From: Haplomitrium mnioides
Taxonomy: Eukaryota; Marchantiophyta; Haplomitriopsida; Calobryales
Reading direction: 5' to 3'
NCBI GenBank assembly: GCA_049999725.1
Contig: JBNGIS010017202.1
Span: forward strand, 1-25,262
DNA length: 25,262 nucleotides
The position numbers were made by a program, and so were the translations under genes. Below, in pieces: positions 18,286 through 25,262 of the stretch (the stretch's first letter is position 1; every line of letters starts with the position of its first letter). The notes under the pieces were generated by a model. It made no database searches and was not told the origin of the DNA. It saw nothing but the letters and a program-made list of their open reading frames with translations.

Positions 18286-18630
18286 TTGTATGTTATTTAT
18301 TTGTTGACTCTTACTGTATTTCTTATCAATCATGAACTTGTTCTAGTTCCTACCAAGATTGCTTTCCAACTTACATTTCCATCTCGGTATCCTTCTCCAA
18401 AATTCATAAACAAGATGTCAATTAATCGAGATGACGCATACACTCACATAAATTACTTTTTAGCCTTTGTTGTTGCTACGAGAGACATTTAAGATACTTT
18501 ACAAATCTAGTTTCCTACAACATTAGATGGAGATGCAATTAACTCGTAATTTTGTGAAGTTGTTGCACTTGCCACTTTGCCATAATTGCATAATGCAATC
18601 TATTCAAGATTACACCAATCGCCTTTAAGG
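18286..18630 (+). pseudogene. G3 gag fragment
   Basis: The frame reads PKFINKMSINRDDAYTHINY, FLAFVVATRDI, a stop, DTLQI, a stop, then FPTTLDGDAIN at ~18511-18543. The F-x-T-L-x-G-x-A-x-x-W block after an acidic D-A-x-x-H-I-x-x-F helix is the core of the plant retrotransposon Gag domain. The Trp is replaced by Ser and a stop. Beyond ~18630 the trace dissolves. The start shown is the first Met of the frame, not a proven start. Confidence 0.7.
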
Positions 18631-19780
18631 TAGTTCTTAGCAAGCAAAAGACTCCTTCTCCAGCCAAAGATCAGACATGCTTCTCATAAAAGGCTTTCCC
18701 AATTTCATTTAAGAGCATGTTTTGCTCTAAGATCCCCAAACGCTAAAGTGCACCAGTCAATTGGCTACTTCTTTTGAGAAAATATTGTTGTGTTGAGTTC
18801 AACTTGCCTCCTCTTTGCCTCCTGCTAGTGAATCCTTATCAACTTCTTTGTTGTCATATGCTTCTTATTCCAATTATCCAAATTTGTATTCTGCTTCTCT
18901 GCCATGGACCCAAGCGGTTCCCATGAAATCAGAATCATGTGTTGGATCAAATTTTGACTTTGAAGCCAAGCTAGCCAAAGTCATCTTGAAGTTATTTTAT
19001 CACATATTCAACCTTGAGCTTTAACTAGTCAATTCATAATCCGCTTCTACTCTTCAATGCTCATTTTTGAATGTTTGGTGCACACAATATAGTAAGCGAC
19101 ATTTGCGTCTTGAAGCTTACCCCTCTATTCAATAGTGTGACACCTGTAGCCACCCCATCTCTCTGCCTCTTCTCCAAATGTAAATATTTAGAATCTGCTG
19201 CAAGTAGTAGTCATTCTTGTAAATGTCACCCTTTGATCTGGAGCAGAGTTGCAAACTTTGTTTTCGGCTCTGATTCTGACTATTCGGCCTACTCTAAAAC
19301 TGCTTATTCTACTTACTTTTGCAACACCTGCTGCTATTGTGCTGATTTTGATATTTGACTAGGATTCCAATACCACTACCTCAATGCATGTGCCTTCCAT
19401 TTGTAATTTTGCTTGATATCCTAGTATTGTATTCGCTATTCCTCATACTTGTTTTGAGTCTTTTTTTTGGTTTGTGAGCTAATAATTGAGTTTTTTTTGC
19501 CACATATCCATGACCTAATTACAAAAACTATACCCACCAACTTACAAAAGAATGGCTTCATCCAAGAGATGACCTATGAGTCTCTTCTTATAGTTTCACC
19601 CGATTCCATTCCAATTACTTCTGATATGCCAATACCTATTGTTTTATCTAATTTTGAGACTCCATTGTTCAAATGATTTTGTTTTTTGATCTTAGAACAC
19701 TTGCCACAATCATATTTATTGAAAACGTATTGATTCCAGAAGCGTATCTTAATACCAAATACATTGTGAACATTATGACA
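18631..19780. other. No gene recognised; probably decayed G3 interior
   Basis: Several chance-length open frames on the plus strand (18815, 19071 and 19467) show Ser- and Tyr-rich translations and match nothing I know. By position this would be the gag tail and gag-protease spacer of G3. Confidence 0.4.
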
Positions 19781-19799
19781 AAATCAATGATATAGACTA

Positions 19800-20110
19800 T
19801 TGGTTTTCCTTCTTCTGCTTCGCACAAATCTTCCTTGCTCCTTGCTGCTACGCTTAGCAAATGGTAGAGAAATTGTTCCTCTAAGAGTTCTGAAAAATAT
19901 TCCAACTTTGTTTGCTAATCAAGAATATCTTGTCCACTATATTGTGATTAGCACATTGCAACAAAATCAATATCCTCTACTACTTGGACAACCCTAGTTG
20001 GAATAGAGCCATGCTTAGATGGATTACTCTACTACCACCTTAACAATTGGTCCTTATGACAATAGTGTTGTTATAGAGCGCTTGTTAATAAAATATTGTT
20101 TTTGTATTGT
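19800..20110 (+). pseudogene. G3 aspartic protease C-terminal part
   Basis: The frame reads LANGREIVPLRVLKNIPTLF, ANQEYLVHYIVISTLQQNQY, PLLLGQP (to 19997), a stop, then with more stops MDYSTTTLTIGPYDNSVVIE. L-x-N-G-x-x-x-x-P-L, then Y-P-L-L-L-G-x-P-W-L and D-W-x-x-x-T-L-T-I-G is the second half of a gypsy protease and the link to RT. The Trp after the LGQP block is a stop. The active-site Asp would lie further upstream and is not recognisable. Confidence 0.75.
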
Positions 20111-22080
20111 TTTTTTGGAAATTGTTATGCAACTATATTGTTTTGTGTTTTAATCGTAAATATATAGTCATATGAGTGATATTAGTTGATTTGTGTTTTA
20201 GAAATACCACTGTAGTTTACTTTGTGTTAGGTGATGCACTCATGAGGAGATGTGCACAACTTTGTGTTTTATTTTGTATTTCTATGTTTTGTAGATTTGT
20301 GGAAGATAAAAAAGTATGCCCATTACAAAGAAAAATGACAGTAAAATGCATTTATAAGAAAAATAAAAGGAAAATAAAATGAGAAAATTAAAAGGAGTGG
20401 TGATGATGTAGGAGTGTGATGAAGTTGAAAAAAATAAAAATAAAGATAAAAATAAAAATGAAATAAAACTACTCTAGTTTGTCGATGGTAAACCTCAACC
20501 TCTATCTAACTCAATGGACAGGTTGCCCAATGTCTTGTATTCATTTATTTTTTTCTAAACCTAAGTCATGAGCTAGGCCTACGCCGAACTAAAAGATGTG
20601 TTGGCTTTATGCTCACTAGGGGACTATCTTGAAGAAGATAGAGAGAGCCATGTTTATATGTTGATTGGATGTTTTGGGACTCTGTTTATAGGTCAATCCC
20701 ATGAGTGGGAGCTGCCTGATAGTTGTTGATGTGCAGCTAGATGAGGAGAAAGATAGGTGTGTGGTGCAAGCAAAAAGGAAGTGCAACAAAGACACTAGCA
20801 AGAAGAAGCACAAATGCAAAGAACTACTCGAGATAAATATAAAGATTGATGAATGAATAGGAGTTGTGATGCGGGCAAGTTGTGCTCCGTAGAGAGCAAA
20901 TGCAAAGAAGGCAAAGCCAAAAAATATGATGGAAGTCGATCATGAGAGAATGCTAAGCTTAGAAAGGAAGCAACGACAATTTGATGCAAGCGAGCAAGGC
21001 ATCGAAAGAAGATTTGAAAGTAAATCGTGATGACGCAACTCCAAGACGATGCGTAAGAAGTCTTTGATGATATGTTAGGATGTGAAGAGCTTGTCGAAAA
21101 AGGGCGATGCAAATTGGCAATGATCTGAAGCGATGCATACAAAAAATAACAAAGAGAAGAAGGATGTGAAGTGCTCACCATGGGAAAACGAGCTACATTT
21201 CATATAAGGAAAAATTTCAGTATTGTTTTTAAAAAGGGAGTTAAATAGTAAACAAGGTTTGGAATTAGTAATCTATCTCCGTTTTGCCAAGGGGGCAGTT
21301 AGAATTGGTAAGGGATTAATTTTCTTTGGAAGTAGAATGCCTCTTTTAACTTAATTTTTCCTTTTTACCCCTTTAGGGTTTAATTTTTAAATTTTTTTCT
21401 AAAGGGGCATGTTAGTTTTGAAGGATGTCAGTTCACATCCTTTGCTTATGTAGGGGTCACAATTATCAAGCCCACTCAAAAAAGTTACTCACTTTTCAAG
21501 GAAAGCTTAAACTACAAAGAGAGACCTTGGAATTGTCTCATATATTAGTTGGAATTTGATCATGCTCATTAAATTGACTTGCTATTCCTTATGTTCTCTT
21601 GTCCAAAGTAAGATTCAATTCAGTCTATACACCTATGTATGTGTGTGTGTGTGATGCCAAAAGACCGAAAATGTTTTCTTTGTTTGATTAAATATCACTT
21701 AATTCTCATGGGAATGGCATCTTGTTTGACTGATTTGGCAGAATTGGGAATCTCCACTTTACTACTTGCATTGTCCTCTCCATATACACAAATTCTCTTC
21801 TTCACTTTAGTTAAAAAGTTCATGAGCAACTTCATGGTACATCTTTCGTAGACTAGCACAGGCCAAGCTGATATCTTGTGCATTACGATGAATCTTCAAA
21901 TGAATCTTATTTTTTTGGCTCCCTCTTCTTACCTTGCAACCTTGTTGAAGTGACATTTTGGATCTTCCTATTGTTTCTGAGGAACATAAGAGTCTAAAGG
22001 TTACAATAGCCTTCTTGACATCTATTAGACATGATTTCTAGAATTGATTCACAAGAATATAAATGTGCTTGTCTAGGAAT
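20111..22080. other. No gene recognised; A-rich tract and decayed sequence
   Basis: 20428-20470 is an A-rich tract (AAATAAA-type). 20600-21180 is purine-rich on the plus strand, and its open frames on the minus strand are Ser/Leu-rich composition artefacts. 21360-21560 has a possible LTR-like stretch without a partner. 21639-21652 is a short (GT)n run. The RT and RNase H of G3 would belong here but cannot be seen. Confidence 0.4.
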
Positions 22081-22560
22081 ATGATGAAATGAATGGAGTT
22101 CCTCCCTCCACTTCACTACACTCTATTCCATAAAATTTTAACCAAAGCTGCTTTGGCCCATCGTTCTAATTGAGACGAACACTTGCCTAATGCGTTTTGG
22201 GCTTACTTTGATCTATGACAAAATCAGCCACATGGTTTACCTATAGCTCACATATTGGGTCTAGAGTTGAGTCCTTACAACACAGACTTGTCTCTTTAGA
22301 AAAACTACATGAGAACTAAGTCTCTGCTTTCGTCTTGTGTTTCTCACATCAATTACAGATCAAACCAAAATATGATGGGTATATCAAGAGCATATCTCTC
22401 CAAATCAATGATTTAGTTTTAGTTTTTTACATGAGCCTCAACAAATTTGCCTCTAAGCTCACAACACATTGGTCAGATCCCTACTGAGTGATAGTAGTCC
22501 ATGAATATGGTTATTTGAGTTTAGAAACACTAAACAAAATTACCTTCATTGCTCCAATTA
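22080..22560 (+). pseudogene. G3 integrase C-terminal part
   Basis: The trace at 22265-22547 is in one frame with two stops: RVESLQHRLVSLEKLHEN, then HQLQIKPKYDGYIKSISLQI, NDLVLVFYMSLNKFASKLTT and HWSDPY, then VIVVHEYGYLSLETLNKI. The pattern F-x-x-G-D-L-V-L-V...K-L...W-x-G-P-Y-x-V is the C-terminal integrase region of gypsy elements (here N-D-L-V-L-V and W-S-D-P-Y). Upstream, ~22080-22264 has weak traces of the preceding core. Not functional. Confidence 0.78.
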
Positions 22561-23282
22561 ATTAAAATCATGTAAAGTTATTTTATTTTATATTTTTGTT
22601 TTTGTTTATACTTTCATTATTATTGTTTCATATTCTGTATTCAGTTTTTATAATATGTATTTTGAACTTTTGTAATTTGTTGCCTGACAGTATTCTAGAT
22701 GACTGTTCATTCCGCAAAATCAGAATTCTTTGTTATCATTTTGCACAAGACGCTCAAAGTTGGAGGATCTATTACAACAAAGGATGGAGACTTATGACAG
22801 ATATAAGAAACACTCAAATGCCACTATAGAGTTCAAACAGATTTGCTTCAATCTTGTCATCAACTCAAGAACAACCTTCAACAATAACATTTACAGATCA
22901 ATAATTCCTTGTTATAAGATTTCTAGTATCAATGTTTATGTTCTAGCTTATAATTCATTGTAATAGGATTAGAATATCAAAACGATTTCCAAATTTGGCA
23001 GATCAAGACTTCAATAGAGCATAAGAAGATAGCCGAATCTCAAAAAAGACACTCAGAGAATCAAAGAACAAATCTTCTATGTGGGTACATGCTCTGATGT
23101 GAAATCATGTTGGGAAGGATTTACATAAATTTTTATTTGTGTATGAGTTATTTATTAACTCATTTTTTAAAGTACTATTACTATTATAATAAAATTTAAA
23201 GAGATCAAGAGGAGCTCGCATGAGACTAGAAGAATAAGCTCTACAACAAGTGAATTGACTAGGAAGAGACACATTCAAAGGA

Positions 23283-23285
<3 letters not shown>
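22561..23285. other. No gene recognised between G3 and the microsatellite
   Basis: T-rich at first (22570-22660), then ordinary AT-rich sequence. Two open frames (22596 and 22730) overlap each other and match nothing. This may include the 3' end of G3. Confidence 0.45.
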
Positions 23286-23332
<47 letters not shown>

Positions 23333-23342
23333 NNNNNNNNNN

Positions 23343-23391
<49 letters not shown>
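23286..23391. repeat. (TC)n microsatellite with 10-N gap
   Basis: A perfect TC tract on both sides of an N run at 23333-23342. The gap size is probably nominal, so the real tract length is unknown. Open frames of alternating Arg-Glu on the minus strand are artefacts. Confidence 0.97.
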
Positions 23392-23392
<1 letters not shown>

Positions 23393-23397
23393 ATGCA

Positions 23398-24957
23398 AGG
23401 CTGGAATATGAAAATGGAGGGTTGGAACTAGAATGCAGGGATGGATCAAAAGGATCAAAATGCAAAACGCAGGACTGGAATACCAAATTGCAGCACTGGA
23501 ATATCAAAACGTAGGGCTGGACCAACCAGAGCTGGAACATCAAATGCAAGGTTAGAATCAAAATGAAGGGCGGGAATCAGGTTCAAAATGCAGGGCTGGA
23601 CCAAATCAGAATCAAAATTCAGAGCTGGAATACCAAAATGCAGGGATGGAATATCAAAACGGTGGGCTAGAATACAAAAGGCAGGGTTGGAATTAGAATG
23701 CAGGGCTGGATTCAAGATCAATGCAAGGCTGGAATACCAAAATGCAGGTCGGGAATATCAAAAGCAGAGCCTGACCAATCAATATGCAGTGCTGAACCAA
23801 AATACATGACTGGATAAAAATGCAAGGTTGGATAAAAATGCAGGGCTGGAATACCAAAACACAGAGCTGGAATATCAAAATACAAGGCTGGAATATCAAA
23901 AGATAGGGTTGGAATATCAAAATGCAGAGCTGGAATATCTAAATGCAGGGTTGGAATCAGAAGATAGGGCTGGAATCAGGATCAAAATGTAGGGCTGGAC
24001 CAAAATGGGATCAAAATGCAGGGCTGGAATATCAAAATGCAAGGTTGAAACCACAATGCAGGGCTGGATTCAAGATCAAAATGCAAGGCTGGACCAAAAC
24101 AGGATGAAAATGCAGAGCTGGAATACCAAAATGCAGGGTTGGAATATCAAAACGTAGAGCTGGAATATCAAAATACAAGGCTGGAATATCAAAACGCAGG
24201 GTTGGAATCAGAATGCAGGGCTGGATTCAAGATCAAAATGCAAGGTTAGACCAAACCAGGATCAAAATGCAGGGCTAGAATATCAAAACGCAGGGCTGGA
24301 ATATCATAGAGTGCACGACTGGAATCATAGAACACAAACTACATGGCTGGAATCACGGAATAGAACGTAGGGCTGGAATCACAGAATGCAAGTCTGAAAC
24401 CACCGACTGCTAAGCTGGAATCACAGAATGCAGAGATGGAACCATAGAACGCAGGGGATGGAATCACATAATGCAAGGCTGGAACCACAGAGCGCAAGGC
24501 TAGAATCACAAAAAGCAGGGATGACATCATAGACCACAGAATACAAGACTAGAACCACTAAATGCAAAACTAGAATCACAGAATGCAGAACTGGACTCAC
24601 AGAATGAAAGGCTTGAATCACATAATGTAGGGTTGGATCAAAATGCAAAGATGGACAAAAATGCAAAGCTGGATCAAAATGCAGAGCTGGAGCAGAACCA
24701 AATCGCAGAGTAGGAATATCAAAATGCAGAGCTGGAATATCAAAATACAAGGTTGGATTATCAAAATACAAGGTTGGAATATCAAAATGCAGGGTTGAAA
24801 TTAGAATGCATGGCTAGATTCAAGATAAAAAGGACCAAAACATGATCAAAATATAAGGCTAGAATATCCAAATAGGGGCTGGAATAAAATGCAGGGCTGG
24901 AACGTTGGAATCAAAATGCAAGGCTGGAATCAGAATGTAGGGCTGGATTTGAAAAAA
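23398..24957. repeat. 21-bp minisatellite, about 70 units, with variants
   Basis: The main unit is CTGGAATATCAAAATGCAGGG (21 bp). A second variant, CTGGAATCACAGAATGCAGG plus one base, dominates ~24300-24620. Shorter 18-bp units (CTGGATCAAAATGCAGAG) occur at ~24630-24690, and longer 25-29-bp units carry GGATTCAAGATCAAAATG or GGACCAAAACAGGATCAA. Because 21 is a multiple of three, several frames on the minus strand stay open with heptad translations such as FDIPALH and ILIFQPC. Divergence between units is typically 1-4 bases. No flanking gene structure supports coding. Confidence 0.93.
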
Positions 24958-25262
24958 TACGAAAGACTAGGAACATAACATGTTTCAAAGCAAAAAGACT
25001 CTACATATCAGCTTCGGGCAGGCACATTTCACCTCACATCTCACCCCAAAACTTATACAACTCACTTTCAAGACTGAACCTGAACTGACAATGGCCTCAA
25101 GGCTAAAACAAGATAGAATACATAGCTGGGATTGAAATTATCTAAAGCGGAAACAAGCATAGAACACAATTCAGAACGACGGTGGACCACAACGCAAGCC
25201 AGAATTAAAGCTATAACCAAACACTACAAGCCTCAAGCTGCAACAAAAAAACTAACCCAAGA
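24958..25262. other. No gene recognised; right flank of the minisatellite
   Basis: A-rich sequence with a few words recalling the array (ATAGCTGGGATTGAAATTA near 25120), possibly very decayed units. No coding-like frame. Confidence 0.4.

Larger units (their letters stand above)
18286..22560 (+). mobile_element. Ty3/gypsy relic G3, scattered gag, protease and integrase pieces
   Basis: Three plus-strand pieces in gypsy order: gag (18.3-18.6 kb), protease (19.8-20.1 kb) and integrase C-terminus (22.27-22.55 kb). RT and RNase H between the last two are not recognisable, and the distance is shorter than in an intact element. That the pieces belong to one element is inferred from order and strand. 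LTRs were not found. Confidence 0.6.

Noticed and set aside
20616-21181. Ser/Leu-rich secreted-like proteins on the minus strand
   Set aside because: The plus strand is purine-rich here, so the minus frames become Ser/Leu/Phe-rich by composition; no motif supports a gene.
22596-22829. Envelope-like protein after integrase (hydrophobic N-terminus)
   Set aside because: The hydrophobic run comes from a T-rich tract; there is no further structure, and an overlapping frame is equally open.
23259-23561. Arg-Glu repeat protein on the minus strand
   Set aside because: It is simply the (TC)n tract translated across an N gap.

Overview
The window reads as intergenic DNA from a large, repeat-rich land-plant nuclear genome. 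The evidence is three Ty3/gypsy-class relics, one complete but dead Ty1/copia element, an initiator-methionine tRNA-type primer binding site, decayed minisatellites, low GC and one assembly gap. A gymnosperm is my guess from the style of the elements, but nothing in the sequence proves it. There is no intact protein-coding gene, and no tRNA or rRNA gene was recognised.

Layout. 1-~3160: gypsy relic G1 on the minus strand, with 5' LTR (from 2659), PBS, gag with zinc knuckle, protease, and a reverse transcriptase (RT) N-terminus that runs to the window edge. ~3163-6410: gypsy relic G2 on the plus strand (gag with zinc knuckle, protease, linker, extreme RT N-terminus), cut off before the RT core. 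6403-8925: an unrecognised minus-strand coding relic made of at least three blocks; the gaps between blocks carry splice-like borders and both are filled by the same CATGGACTC-type minisatellite. 9010-9776: plus-strand coding-like fragments, also unrecognised. 9803-10310: a third, ~36-bp array of the same style. 10745-16806: a complete copia element (C1) on the minus strand with both LTRs, a perfect 5-bp target duplication (TTCTA), a polypurine tract and gag, protease, integrase (IN), RT and RNase H, all broken. 18286-22560: gypsy relic G3 on the plus strand (gag, protease and integrase C-terminal pieces). 23286-23391: a (TC)n tract with a 10-N gap. 23398-24957: a 21-bp minisatellite with higher-order structure.

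How it fits together. The elements are independent insertions and do not form a pathway. C1 is the only one with both ends visible; hand alignment of its LTRs gives about 88% identity, so it is an old insertion. The three recognisable protease active sites (G1, G2, C1) all keep the Asp but have lost the Ser/Thr of the D-S/T-G triad, as expected for dead copies. The item most worth following up is the unrecognised relic at 6.4-8.9 kb. I found no functional, undescribed system that the sequence alone would support.
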